Source: Sorex araneus (taxonomy: Eukaryota > Chordata > Mammalia > Eulipotyphla > Soricidae). From it: a stretch of DNA of 64,000 nucleotides. Positions 31,172 to 42,626 of this stretch are shown here, one piece after another (positions within the stretch are counted from its first letter, which is position 1; each line of letters begins with the position of its first letter). Location: assembly GCF_027595985.1 (NCBI RefSeq), contig NC_073304.1, forward strand, positions 138,553,262-138,617,261. Direction: 5' to 3'. The position numbers were made by a program, and so were the translations under genes. Under the pieces are notes generated by a model, which was given only the letters and a program-made list of their open reading frames with translations, did no database searches and was not told where the DNA came from.

Positions 31172-31335
31172 GGCCAAAAAGATAGTAAAGAGGGTAAGTG
31201 TTTGCCTTATACACAACTTACCCTAGTTCAGTTCCCAGTACTATATATAGTCTTGAGAGCATCTGCAGGAATCTTGATCACAGAGCCAGCGGTTCCCTGA
31301 GCACATTCAGATGTGACCTAGAAATGAAAAATAAA
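31172..31335 (+). mobile_element. SOR-type SINE, diverged
   Basis: GAGGCCAAAAAGATAGTAAAG, TGTTTGCCTTATACACAAC, CTAGTTCAGTTCCCAGTAC, GAGCACATTCAGATGTGACC. Confidence 0.7.
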
Positions 31336-31419
31336 AATTAATTAATTTTAATTCAAATAGATTTTATGATCAAATCAAGAAGAGGCACATAAATTTTTTT
31401 GTTTATGGTTGTTTTTCCG

Positions 31420-31558
31420 GTAGAGTATTTATTTATTTTGATTTGGGGGCCACACTTGGAGGTACTCAGGAGACAAATGGCCTCTTGCAAGCAAGGCACT
31501 TTTTGTTTTGCAGAAACTAAACCCAGGTCCTTATACATAACTCCATCTCTTGGGAGCT
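31420..31558 (-). mobile_element. SINE-like, minus strand, diverged
   Basis: GGGGGCCACACTTGGAGGTAC, TTGCAAGCAAGGCACTTTT, AAACTAAACCCAGGTCC; preceded by an ATTT-rich tail. Confidence 0.55.
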
Positions 31559-31625
31559 AGCAGTCATACTTTATGGGGGTGGGGGAAGTGTATCTCTGAA
31601 GTAAAACAAAAAATAATCTTTCATG

Positions 31626-31795
31626 GCTAGACCAAGAGTACAGAGGACAGGGCTTTTGCCTTGCATGCAATAAACTCAGGTTCAATCCCCTGCATCCCAT
31701 ATAGTCTTCTGAGTACTTCCAGGAGTCATTCCTGAGTGCAGTCAGGAGTAACCCCTGAGCATCACAGGGTGTAACCCAAAAAGAAAAATCTTTCA
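31626..31795 (+). mobile_element. SOR-type SINE
   Basis: GGCTAGACCAAGAGTACAGAGG, TTTTGCCTTGCATGCAATAAAC, GGTTCAATCCCCTGCATCCC, GGAGTAACCCCTGAGCATC. Confidence 0.8.
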
Positions 31796-32157
31796 ACATA
31801 AACCAGTAATACTAACACTGAGAAAATATCTCCTCCTTAATACAGTCTCCCAGATTTTAAAATTGAACAAAGTTAAATCCCTGTTATCGACATGCAAGAG
31901 AAAAATGTCTATCCCAGACATGAGAAAATTGAGATAGATTCTGAGTGGTGATCAATATGTGGCTTAACATAGAAGCAGCAGTGAGCAGTGAAAGTAATTA
32001 AAGTTAGAATTCCAGGCAAAACAGTTTAAGCAACTGTGAGAGCAACTGGTGTGAGGGACAGAGCAGTGAGCAATGTGTTCCCCAAACATGGTGAGACTGG
32101 TCTAGGGTGGGTATCCCAGGAAATTTTCTCAAAAGCAAGTTCCACCAAAAAGGCATT
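31796..32157. other. No feature recognised
   Basis: Unique-looking intergenic sequence. Confidence 0.4.
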
Positions 32158-32171
32158 AAGAAGTCATTTTA

Positions 32172-32351
32172 GGGGCTGGAGTGATAGCACAGCGGGTAGG
32201 GCATCTGCCTTGCACGCAGCCGACCCGGGTTCAAATCCCAGCATCCCATATGGTCCCCTAAGCACCGCCAGGGGTAATTCCTGAGTGCAGAGCCAGGAGT
32301 AACCCCTGTGCATCACCGGGTGTGACCCAAAAAGCAAAAAAAAAAAAAAAG
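32172..32351 (+). mobile_element. SOR-type SINE, young
   Basis: Near-consensus. Exact 14-bp target duplication AAGAAGTCATTTTA (32158-32171, 32352-32365). The right duplication lies only 2 bp from the target duplication of retroposon X3. Confidence 0.92.
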
Positions 32352-32385
32352 AAGAAGTCATTTTAAAACTCCACAAAAAGAGCAA

Positions 32386-33334
32386 AAATTTCTCGGATAA
32401 CCAGAACTAGCTGAGAGCTCTGGGGTGATCTCAGGAGGGAGGCAGGCTGTGTTCCTACCCTACACAAGCCCCTGAAGCTGTACCCACACCACAACAGCTG
32501 CCACCTTCCTCCAGGCAGACTCCACCACCTTGTGAGCACCACAGGGATGCTAATCTGCTGAAAATTTCAGGTACACTGGGCATTTTGGGTTGAAAACTCT
32601 GGGCCTTCTCGGAGTCAGGATGGGCAACCTCCCCCCATATCCCCATAATTCAGGAAGCCTGGCAGTCACAGTCACATCCCACCACTGCCATCATGTAAAC
32701 TCATCTACCAGTCTGCTCCAGAGACTCATAAATAAATCTTGAAGGAGATCAACTAGCCTTGAAAATTTCTCGAATACCCAGTCTCAGCTGAGACCTCTGG
32801 GGCAATCTTGGGAGGAGATTGGGCCTCATTTCTGCCCCACTAAATCCCTGGCAGCCAGACTCACACAGGTCTCTAGCCAGACTGCCCAATTAGATATTCT
32901 GGATTTTCTTGATATCTCCAAACTCTACAATTCTAACTTTCCAGTGGGAGCACACACCAGATTGGATGCGAATGTAGTGTAGAAGCCAGCTAATCTCGAC
33001 TAACAACGACATTTGCAACAACAGCTTAGTTAAACCCTCAGAAAAGGATATAATGTTCCAATAGTGAGATACAACAATTTTCACAAATTTTCTTTTATTG
33101 AAGTTTTTTTGGGTCAATCCATTAGTCATTTAGTGGTAACAAGCAATATAAAATAAATTATTGTGGACCTGCTGTGAGGGCAGGCTTGAGGGGTGGTTGG
33201 GAAAATGGAGACAGTAGTGAAGGGAAGGTGACAGTGGTGGTGGGATTGATGTTGGAATATTGAATGCCTGTAACAAATTATCAAGAAAAACTGTAAATCA
33301 CGGTGGTGTTTAAATAAGGTGGGGAAGGAAAAAG
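32386..33334 (+). mobile_element. Composite ORF-less retroposon, type X3
   Basis: 949 bp flanked by AACTCCACAAAAAGAGCAA (32367-32385) and AACTCCACAAAAAGAACAA (33335-33353). The 5' module is a tandem array with a period of about 376 bp: AAATTTCTCG..CAGCTGAGA..CTCTGGGG at 32386 and 32763. The 3' module (from about 33020) ends GGTGGTGGGATTGATGTTGG.. and AATCACGGTGGTGTTTAAATAA. That is a different 3' end from types X1 and X2 but the same as X4. No ORF of note. Confidence 0.75.
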
Positions 33335-33642
33335 AACTCCACAAAAAGAACAAGGAAAACTAGTAAGCTCTTAATGGTCAACATGTGTTAACATGTTTTC
33401 AAAATACTGGGCATTAGAGGAAACTGACAATAAGGTGGAGAAAGCCAAGCCCTAAATGTTTTGCAGAGGGAAATGGGAAAGGAAAGGAAAGCAAGTTGGT
33501 TGCTGTAGAGAATCCAAGAAACCTTTAGGAATTGGATATATCAGATGTGGCAGAGGATGGAAGAACTTAGAGCTTAAAAGCCAGGAAACAAGTGGGAGTC
33601 TGCATAAAGAAAAGCTAGAATGTCAAATCTCCCACCAAATTA

Positions 33643-33803
33643 TTTTTTGGCTTTTTTGGGTCACACCTGGTGATGCTTAAGGGTTACTCCTGGCTCTGCA
33701 CTCAGGAACTATTCCTGGCAGTGCTCAAAGTCCATGTGGGGTGCTGGGGGGTCGGCTGTGTGCAAGACAAATGCCCTACAAATGTACTATCACTTCCGCC
33801 CCT
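33643..33803 (-). mobile_element. SOR-type SINE, minus strand
   Basis: GGGTCACACCTGGTGATGC, CACTCAGGAACTATTCCTGG, GGTCGGCTGTGTGCAAGAC, head TACTATCACTTCCGCCCC. Confidence 0.85.
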
Positions 33804-33814
33804 CCCACCAGATT

Positions 33815-33992
33815 GTTTTTTTTTTTTTTTGCTTTTTGGGTCACACCTGGCGATGCACAGGGGTTACTCCTGGCTCTGCACTCAGGAATTACCCCTGGCC
33901 GTGCTCAGGGGACCATATGGGATGCTGGGATTTGAACCCGGGTCGGCCGCGTGCAAGGCAAACGCCCTACCCGCTGTGCTATCTCTCCAGCC
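33815..33992 (-). mobile_element. SOR-type SINE, minus strand, young
   Basis: Near-consensus; exact target duplication CCTCCCACCAGATT (33801-33814, 33993-34006). Its target overlaps the head of the previous SINE. Confidence 0.92.
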
Positions 33993-34577
33993 CCTCCCAC
34001 CAGATTCTTTTTCCATCTGGCAACTACTCAACATCCCCAAAGAATATCAAGATATCTCTGGTAAAATTATGCAGCCAATGCACAGCAAAGGATTAACTAC
34101 TCTCTTATTCCTATTCATTTCTCTACCTCAGCCTGCTGGTATTTCTTTCCCAGACAGAAATTCAGGATCACTCTCTGGAGAAATTGAATGACTTAAGAGT
34201 AAAACTGTCAGAGTGAATCCAGGTAGAGGCCCAGTAGGGGTGGCATCTGGATCCTTATGGCTGGGTGCAGGAAGAGTCTGTTTTCAGGCCAGATCTCCAA
34301 GGAACAGGAACTCAGGTGGGCCATGTCACTAGCAGCCAATTTTCAAGGACTCGCTTAATCTCTCCCTATCCAGGTACAGGCCCAGTGGAGGTGGCATCCG
34401 GAGCTGCAGCCGCTAATGCAGCCACAAGTTATTTTCCCCCTCCATAACCCATAAGAACCATAAATTAACCTCTTAGGTGGGACTTTCACTAGGGCAGCCC
34501 AATCACCAAAAGCACATTAGGCCAATAATTCATCAGCGCACCTCAATTAACATTACACCCAAAACACAACAGCAATA

Positions 34578-35300
34578 GTGAGCGTCAATGGATTTGAGGG
34601 CAGAAATGTGGAAAATGCAAACAAATTACAAATAGAAATGACAGACCTGAAAAACCTGGTAGGTGAATTGGAAAACTCAGTGGAAGGCCTCAGCAACAGA
34701 GTAACAGCTACTGAGGACAGAATTAGTAAACTGCAAGATGAAGTGCAGAGAATCTACAGACAGCAGCAGAAAGTGGAAAAGAGCCTCAAAATGAACCAAC
34801 AGATGTCAAGAGAAAATCGAGATGAAGCCAAGAGGAATAACATAAGAATCACTGTAGTCCCAGAGGGAAAGGAAGAAAACCCTGATGAAGAAGAAACTGC
34901 CAAAGACATCATTGCTAAGACAGTCCCAGTGCTGAAGAGCACATGCAACTAGATGTGGTACTAGCTAGAAGAAATTCAATTAAAAATACCCCAAGACACT
35001 TCCTGATCAAAATGACAAAAACCAGAGACAGAGACAAAATTCTGAAAGCAGCAAGATCAAAGTAAAAAAATTGCCTATAAAGGAGCATCCTTCAAATTTA
35101 CAGCCGACTTATCTGATGAAACCCACAGGCCTGAAGACAGTGGTGGGATATAATGAAAAAACTAAATGAAATAAACACCTCACTAAAAATACTTTACCCA
35201 GCTAGACTCTCATTCATATTAGAAGGAACAACACACAGTTTCACAGACAAAAAAACAATTCAGCAACTTCATAGACTCAAAACCATGGTTACAAGAACAA
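34578..35300 (+). pseudogene. L1 ORF1 remnant
   Basis: The frame 34578-34952 gives a coiled coil (LQIEMTDLKNLVGELENSV, VEGLSNRVTATEDRISKLQD) followed by the RRM start RNNIRITVVPEGKEE. After a frameshift the C-terminal domain is seen near 35190-35270 (ILYPARLSFILEG, HSFTDKK). The N-terminus is not recognisable. ORF1p is the L1 RNA-binding trimer. Confidence 0.8.
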
Positions 35301-35392
35301 CTAAACAGGCTACTTTAAAACAAAACAAGGCCCTCAAATATAGCAACCTTTGGTATAAAGATGGGACAAAACCCCAGAACAATAATCTCTCA

Positions 35393-36142
35393 ACGTCAAT
35401 GGGCTAAACACACCAATTAAAAGACAGAGTGACAGGGTGGATCAAAAAATTGAACCCAACATTCTGCTGCCTGCAAGAAACACATCTGAACAGTAAGAGC
35501 AAACACAAACTCAAAGTTAAAGGCTGGAAAACAATTCTACATGCAAACAACTTCTTCACAAAAGCTGGGGTAGCCATTCTGATAACAGACCACACTGATT
35601 TCAGACTGAAGAACATGACAAGAGACAGCGAAGGTCATTTCTTATTGATCAAGGGATCTGTACATCAGGAAGAACTTATACTCCTAAATGTATATGCACC
35701 TAATGAGGGAACAGCAAAATACTTAAAACAACTACTTATCTATTTGAAGAAAGACATCGATAGCAACACAATACTAGTGGGAGATTTTAACACCGCTTTA
35801 TCACCTCTCAATAGATCAACCAAACTCAAGTTTAGTAGGGACATACTTTATCTGAGGAAAGAAATGGAAGAAAGGGGCTTAGTAGATATATACAGGACAC
35901 TTCATCCTCAAAAATCTGAATACACATTCTTCTCAAGTGTGCAAAAGACATTCTCCAAGATAGACCACATGCTGAGCCACAAAACATACATCCATAAAAT
36001 TAAGATGATAGAGAGTGTATCAATAATCTTCTCAGACCATGATGCACTGAAAATAGAAGTGAATCACACACACAAACAGAAAATCAAATCAAACACTTGG
36101 AAGTTAAACAGCTCACTACTGAACAACAAGTGGCTTAGATAG
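35393..36142 (+). pseudogene. L1 ORF2 endonuclease domain
   Basis: Residues from 35429 show CCLQETHL, VAILITDHTDF, LLNVYAPNEG, ILVGDFNTALS, KIDHMLSHK and SDHDALKIEV, the L1 endonuclease motifs in the right order with catalytic E, D, N and SDH present. The frame stays open for 237 codons, so this part is well preserved. The start (CAACGTCAATGGGCTAAACA at 35391) is shifted by one frame. Confidence 0.85.
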
Positions 36143-36840
36143 AAAAACAAAGAGGAAATCAAAAGACTACTGGAAACAAATGAAAATGAAGACACAAGTT
36201 ACCAGAACTTATGGGACATGGCAAAAGCTGTGTTAAGAGGAAAGTTTATATCTCTACAAGCATTCCTCAGGAAGGAAGAGCGAGCCCAGAGCCCATATAA
36301 GTAATCTAACCTCACAGCTTAAGAGTTGGAGAATGACCAACAAAAGGAGCCCAAGCCAGGCAGGAGGAAGGAAACAATCAAACTTAAGCAGAAATTAACG
36401 AGATGAAAGCCCAAAAAACAATCTGAAGGATCAATGAATTCAAGAGCTGGTTCTCTGAGAAAATAAACAGGATGGATAAACTTCTAGCAAGACTCAAAAA
36501 GGAAGGGAGAGAGAAAACCCTAATAAGCCAAATCAGAAACCAAAAGAGGACAACACAACAGAAACTACAGAAATTCAAAGGATCATCAGAGATTACTTTG
36601 AGAATCTTTATGCCATGAAACAAAAATAACTTCGAGGAAATGGATAAATTGCTGAATTCCTATAGCCTCCTGAGGCTGAACCAAGGAGACCTGGGGTACC
36701 TGAAGAGACCTCTTACCATCAAGGAAATTGAAACAGTAATAAAAAGGTCTTCCCCAAAACAAAAATCCTGGCCCAGATGGAGTCACTAGTGAATTCTTCC
36801 AAATCTTTGAAGAGGACTTACTCCAAATCCTTTTCTTTCT

Positions 36841-36991
36841 TTCTTTCTTTTTTTTTTTTTTTTTTGCTTTTTGGGTCACACCCGGCGAAGCACAGGGGTC
36901 ACTCCTGGCTCATGCACTCAGGAATCACCCCTGGCGGTGCTCAGGGGACCATATGGGATGCTGGAACTCGAACCCGCATTGGCCACGTGCA
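36841..36991 (-). mobile_element. SOR-type SINE, minus strand, head missing
   Basis: A tail as T's at 36847, then GCTTTTTGGGTCACACCCGG to CATTGGCCACGTGCAA. The last 45 bp of the head are absent. It interrupts L1 ORF2. Confidence 0.85.
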
Positions 36992-37029
36992 ATCAGAAAC
37001 ACTTCCAAACCGTTTCTATGAGGTATTTA

Positions 37030-37753
37030 TGTCCCTGATACCAAAAGCAGACGGAGATAACACAAAGAAAGAATTACAGGCCGATATTCCTGATGAACAC
37101 AGACACAAAAATCCTCAACAAAATTCTAGCAAACAGAATCCAATGACTCAGCAAAAATGATCATACACCATGACCAAGTAGGATTCATCCCAGAGATGCA
37201 AAGATGGTTTAACATTCTCAAGTCAACCAACATACTCCATCATATCAATAAAAGAAAAAATAAAAACCATATGATCTTATCAATAGATGCAGAGAAAGCA
37301 TTTGACAAGATCCAGCACCCATTTATGATGAGAACTCTCAGCAAAATGGGCATTGAAGGAACTTTCCTCAGTATAGTCAAAGTCGTCTACCACTCACCTA
37401 TGGCAAGCATCATTCTCAGTGGGGAGAAACTAAAATCCTTCTCTCTAAGATTGGGCACAAGACAAGGTTGCCCACTCTCACCACTCCTATTCAATATAGT
37501 ACTGGAAGTTCTGACCATAGCAGTTAGGCAAGAAAAAGATATCAAGGACATCCTGATAGGAAAGGAAGAGGGCAAGCTATCACTATTTGTGGATGACATA
37601 ATCCTATACTTAGAAAATCCTAAAGACTCTACAAAAAAGCTCCTAGAAATAATAGGTTCGTATAGTAAAGTGGCAGGCTACAAAATCAACACCAAAAAGT
37701 TTATGGTTTTTCTATATACAAATAATGAAAGAGAAGAAAGAAATTTTTTTTAA
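37030..37753 (+). pseudogene. L1 ORF2 reverse transcriptase domain
   Basis: The open part 37157-37753 has [32 protein letters not shown] (RT motif A), [20 protein letters not shown] (motif B) and [15 protein letters not shown] (motif C, FVDD instead of FADD). It runs into an A/T run at 37745 and decays. RT continuation is found after the X5 insertion. Confidence 0.85.
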
Positions 37754-37859
37754 AATCCTGTTCATAATAGTACCTCAGAAAATTAAGTATCTCGGAATCA
37801 GCTTAACTAAAGAGGTGAAGGACTTATACAAGAAAAATTACAAAACACTACTTTAAGAC

Positions 37860-39312
37860 ACCCCAAAATTGCCTCTGTACCTATGGCCAGACCCCAACAA
37901 CTTGGAACCAAGTTTACCAAGAAATTAAACAGCCAAAAGTTAGGTATGTGAGAACAATACCCACAAATCACCTCTGGCTCAGTCATACAAGCTCATTTAT
38001 CAGCCTTATTTTAAAGACCCATAGATAAATCTCCAAAGAGATCCAAAGCCACAAATAATCTCAACCTACAAATGGTTTAACAGACTGGGGTAAATCGAAG
38101 GGTGGTGGATTGGTCTGGTGGCTCACCCAAGCAGAGCCCCAGAAGCCACTTGCTTCCACAATCCAAGATTGCTACCATAACCCAGACTGGATCCACTGTC
38201 TCAAGATGGACCTCAAAAAGATATAATCTGCTGAAAATTCTCGTATGCAGATTTTGTGACTGAAATTTCCAGGCTTTCTCAGGGTTGTGGTAGGCTATCC
38301 CCCCACTTCCCAATACACATGGAAGCACTGGAAGTCACCCCCATGAACCAACTCCAGCACCACCCTCTACTGATGACCTTGCTTCAGAGACCCTTAAATA
38401 AATCTTGAAAAAGATCAAAAGCTGCAGAAAAGCTCAGACCCGTGCATGGCTGAACAAACTGGAGTAAATTGAAGGAGGGCGTGTTGATCTATGCTTGTTC
38501 AAGCAGAGCCCCTGGCAGCCACTTGCTTCCACAATCCAAAATCACCACCACACCCCCAGCCTGACTCCACCGTCTCGGGATGGACCTCACCAAGACATAA
38601 TCTGCTGAAATTTTTGTTATGTGGATCTTAGCACATCAACAGCTCTGACCCAGAGACACAACAAGTCCCGGAAGACACCACAGTGCTGGAGATCTCTCCA
38701 GGCTCCATACCAGGCCAATTTCACCAGGGCACCCCAGATGGAGCAGGTGTGCTCTCCCCACCTACTCCAGATGGAACTCCGGTGACGAAGAGCTTCTACA
38801 AGTAAGGCCCAGGTATGCGGGCTCTAGGACTAAATCTCCAGACTGCGTAGTGACAGAGGACCCAGCCATCCCTCCCCAGGTCCCCACCCACCCAGCAGAC
38901 TGGCTGTCATGCCCACAATTTGCCTCTGGTCTCCATCTTGGCGCACAAACAGCCCTGGCCCAGAGACTCCCAATTGAATCCTAAAATGTATTAGTGCCAA
39001 ATAGAGATGTGTCTGGAATCCAACCATTTACAATCTAGAAATTTACATTTACAATCACAGCTGTGCAAACTCTCATGAAATTCAAAATGAGCAATGGAAA
39101 ATAAATTATCTAGCGTCTGACCCTGACAGGTAGGTTTGAATGGTGGTGGGAAATTTTGAGCAAAACATAATGCCCAAAATTAGAGAGAGAATATTGGGGA
39201 AATTGTCTGTCATAGAGGCAGGGTGAGGACTGGGATGTGGGTGATGGAAAATGTGCACTGTGCACTGGTGGAGGTATGGGTGTTCCATCATTGTATAGCT
39301 GAATCTCAAACA
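37860..39312 (+). mobile_element. Composite ORF-less retroposon, type X5, inside L1 ORF2
   Basis: The L1 reading stops near 37858. From about 37980 there are more than two tandem units of about 372 bp (CAGAGCCCC..AGCCACTTGCTTCCAC at 38134 and 38505; GACCC.TA.ATAAATC at 38016 and 38389). The units are homologous to the X3 5' module. From about 39070 the 3' module is the X1/X2 type (GAGCAATGGAAAATAAATT.. GTGCACTGGTGGAGG). The end is cut at 39312 by the repeat with inverted ends. L1 resumes near 39690. Confidence 0.65.
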
Positions 39313-39690
39313 TGATATTTTCCTCCAGGGCATCTGTTCTGTTGACCTAAGCCTCAGCTGCCCTTACTTCCTAGCACCCCCAAAGCACGGTCCCGACGTG
39401 GGACAAGAAGGACCCAGGGCAAGTGGTGAGTTGTGTGCTACCCTGGCATCGAGATGGGCCTGGCCAAAGTGCCTAATGCTTAACTAAGTTAAGAGCTTGA
39501 TCATGGACAAATGATAACAGATGCACTGGAGGAAAATATCATGTAGAGTCAAATGACTCCCAGGTTACAAAAGCATAACATTTGTTAAGTCTTCCTGTGT
39601 CCATACAAAAAGGACTTGCTCTGAATAAACTATGCAAAGGACTCAAGGAGAAGAGAAAAACATTATTTACAACTCAACAAAACACTAAGA
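39311..39690. repeat. Rearranged copy of the 30.0-30.3 kb repeat, with inverted ends
   Basis: 28-bp inverted repeats at 39311-39338 and 39516-39543 (one mismatch) enclose a block homologous in plus orientation to 30150-30320. The DNA after it (39544-39670) matches 30010-30140 in minus orientation. Relative to the 30-kb copy, one block is inverted. Confidence 0.65.
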
Positions 39691-40317
39691 AAGAAGCTAC
39701 AAATAAACAAAGAGGAATAGGAGCACTGTAACGGGAGTAACCCAATAAACCTAAACTACCTGAATCTATGTTATCCTACAATATGTAACACTAAACCCCC
39801 ACAAATAGATAAAGCAATCCTTGGGGAAAAGAAGATGAGTGGTATCACCTTCCCCAACTTCAAACTGTACTACAAAGCAGTAGTAATTAAAACAGCATGG
39901 CATTGGAATAGGAACAGACCTGCAGAATGATGAATAGAGTTGAATATTCTGTCACAGACTCTTAAATATATGATCACTTGATCTTTGATAAAGAAAGCAG
40001 CAAGAAATGTGAAGTGAAGCAAGGAAAGCCTCTTCAACAAGTGGTGTTTGGAAAACTGAACAACTACCTGCAAAAAAAATGAACTCTGACTCTGTCTAAT
40101 GCCAGACACAAAAGTCAGATCAAAGTGGATCAAAGACCTCAATATCAGACATTAATCCATAAGGTACATGGAGGAAAATGTAGGCAGAACCCATCATGAC
40201 ATTGAAGCCAAAAGCATCTTTAAGGATGAAACAGCACTGACCAAGCAAGTGGAAACAAACATAAACAAATGGGACTACATTAAACTCAGAAGCTTCTGCC
40301 CCTCAAGAGAAACAATG
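39690..40317 (+). pseudogene. L1 ORF2, distal part before the X1 insertion
   Basis: DNA matches to L1 ORF2 are clear (ATAGATAAAGCAATCCTTGG at 39807, GTGGATCAAAGACCTCAATA at 40125, AAATGGGACTACATTAAACT at 40266). The frame is repeatedly broken. The segment stops at the target duplication of the X1 insertion. Confidence 0.75.
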
Positions 40318-41760
40318 GACTTCGCCTCGCCCGCAGCCCCAGTATGACGGAGGAAGAAGAGGAAGCTGCTTCGGACACGAGCAGCCCGCCAGCAACCTGC
40401 AGTATGTGATTTGAGCATTTCCGCCAGGCCCCCCGTGCGGGGGCCCGGCGTTTCTCTCTCTTTTTTTTCTTTTCGCTCTCTCCTTCAACTTCTCCTGAGC
40501 ACAGCACGGCCTCCACCCCACTTCTCTGAGCACAAAATGGAGAGACGCACCCAAATGCGTGGCGCGGCTGGCAGGAGATCGAGGGCGGGGAAGTACCGGT
40601 CTCTGCCCATATCGGACACTTAAAGAGAGTGCAGCCACGTGGGCTTCCCCACTTTGCCGCGCCCGCAGCCCCAGTATGACTGAGGAGGACAAGGGAGATT
40701 TCCCACTTCCGCCAGTGCGAGGGGGCCAGTATTTCTCTAGGTTTTCCCATCTTATGAGCACCATAAAAGGGTAAAAGATTGTAGTGATAGAATTTCAGGC
40801 AGAATTTTCCCTGGACTTTATACAGAAACCCAAAACCACGCGGCCGCTACTGCGGCCGCGCAACCTAATGTCATCTTAGTATCAGCAATATGTAATGGTT
40901 CCTTCTTAATGGGTTGGACTTTTGTGGGAGATCCTAACAAGAATAGTAAGTCTTTTGTTGAAATATTGTAGGCAATCAAAGTGGTAGCCATCTCTCTAGA
41001 CTGAACTAAGCTATATCCCCAAGCCGGCTGAGAAGAAATATCCTTCTATCTCGGGAAGAAACGCGGCGTGGTGTCAAACATAGTGTGATGTCCATTAAGC
41101 AAACAGACCTGGTGGCGTGGGAATGGGATATAAGGGGAAAAGTTATGTACATGGAACAGTGGGACGCTGGTGGAATCTCGAGCCAGAGCCGATACCAGCG
41201 CAAGATTTTTGGTTCCAGAAACTGCTTGCAGACACTCTACTAGACTATCAACTAAGCCAGAGCCCCACGCCGGCTGATGACGGGAAATAACCATCCTCTT
41301 CGTTTTTTTTTCCCTTTGTCAGACAGCGTGGCGATTACTAAACAGGCGTGAACTCGGTGGCTCGGGGCAAGGGGGAAAAAGAAAAGTTATGTAACAAACA
41401 GCGGGACTTAATATCTCTATATTCTTAGCAATGGAGAACTATCAAATGCTTCCTTGGCAATAGGACTGTCTTTTTCTTTTTGGGGGGAAACCCCAGCAAC
41501 GGTAGTGAGTTGTGTGTTGAAACATGGAATGTAATCGAGGTAAGCGTAAACGAAGTGAAACTTATCACGTACAAGGGTGGGGACTGGGGAGGTGGGAGGG
41601 GGCAGCAGATATACTGGGGGGGGTTGGTGATGGAAGATGGGCACTGGTGAAGGGAAGGGTGTTTGAGTATTATATAACTGACATAATCCTGAGAACTATG
41701 TAACCCTCCACTTGGTGATTCAATAAAAAAATTTAAAAAAAAAAACACTTAAAAAAAAAG
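40318..41760 (+). mobile_element. Composite ORF-less retroposon, type X1 (copy 2), inside L1 ORF2
   Basis: 1443 bp inserted in the L1, with an exact 12-bp target duplication AGAGAAACAATG (40306-40317 and 41761-41772). The 5' end is CpG-rich and contains a tandem unit of 332 bp: GCCCGCAGCCCCAGTATGAC at 40329 and again at 40661. The middle repeats copy 1, including the internal duplication. The 3' end has CAATAAAA and an A-rich tail. Because the target is an L1, this insertion is younger than that L1. Confidence 0.85.
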
Positions 41761-41772
41761 AGAGAAACAATG

Positions 41773-42626
41773 ACCAAAATACAGAGAGAGCCCACAGAAT
41801 GGGCAAAAATATTTACCCAATACCCATCTGATAAGGGATTAATATCAAAGATATACAAGACACTAGCAGAATTGTACCCAAAAAAAACCCTCAAATCCCA
41901 TCAAAAAATGGGGAGAAGAGGGGCCGGAGCGATAGCACAGCGGGTAGGGCGTTTGCCTTGCACGCGGCCGACCTGGATTCGATCCCGGCATCCCATATGG
42001 TCCCCCAAGCACTGCCAGGAGTAATTCCTGAGTGCAAAACCAGGAGTAACCCCTGAGCATTGCTGGGTGTGACCCAAAAAGCAAAAAAAAAAAAAAATGG
42101 GGAGAAGAAATAAAAAGAAGAAAGTTCCTCAAAAAATAAATACAAATGGATAAAAGTCACTTGAAAAATGCTCTACATCACTAATCATCAGGGAGATGCA
42201 AATCAAAACAACAGTGAGATATCATCTCACACCACACTGACTTGCACACATTCAAAAGAACAAAAGCAAACAGTGTTGGCCTGGATGTGGGGAGAAAGAG
42301 AATGCTCTTTCACTGTTGGTGGGAATGCTGACTGGTCCACTCTTTTTGGAAAACTACATGGACATTCCTTAGAAAACTAGAAATTTAGCTTCTATATGAC
42401 CCCACAATACTTCTGGGAATATATACCGAGGGTCAAAAAAAAGCACAGTAGAAATGACATCTCCTCCTGTATGCTCATTGCAGCACTGTTCACAATAGCC
42501 AGAATCTGGAAACAACCCCAGTGCCGAAGAACAGATGACTGGTTAAAAAAACTTTGGTACATCCACACAATGGAATACTATGCAGCTGTTAGGAAAGATG
42601 ATGTCATGAAATTTGCTTATAAGTGA
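41773..42626 (+). pseudogene. L1 ORF2 C-terminus
   Basis: It resumes ACCAAAATACAGAGAGAGCC after the X1 element, is split by a SOR SINE (41921-42095), and ends with MLIAALFTIARIWKQPQ, then KLWYIHTMEYYAAVRKDD, VMKFAYK and a stop at 42626. That is the usual L1 ORF2 C-terminal signature, cut slightly short by the stop. Confidence 0.8.
41921..42095 (+). mobile_element. SOR-type SINE, young
   Basis: GGGGCCGGAGCGATAGCACA, A tail; ATGGGGAGAAGA flanks both sides (about 41908-41919 and 42097-42108). It interrupts L1 ORF2. Confidence 0.9.
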
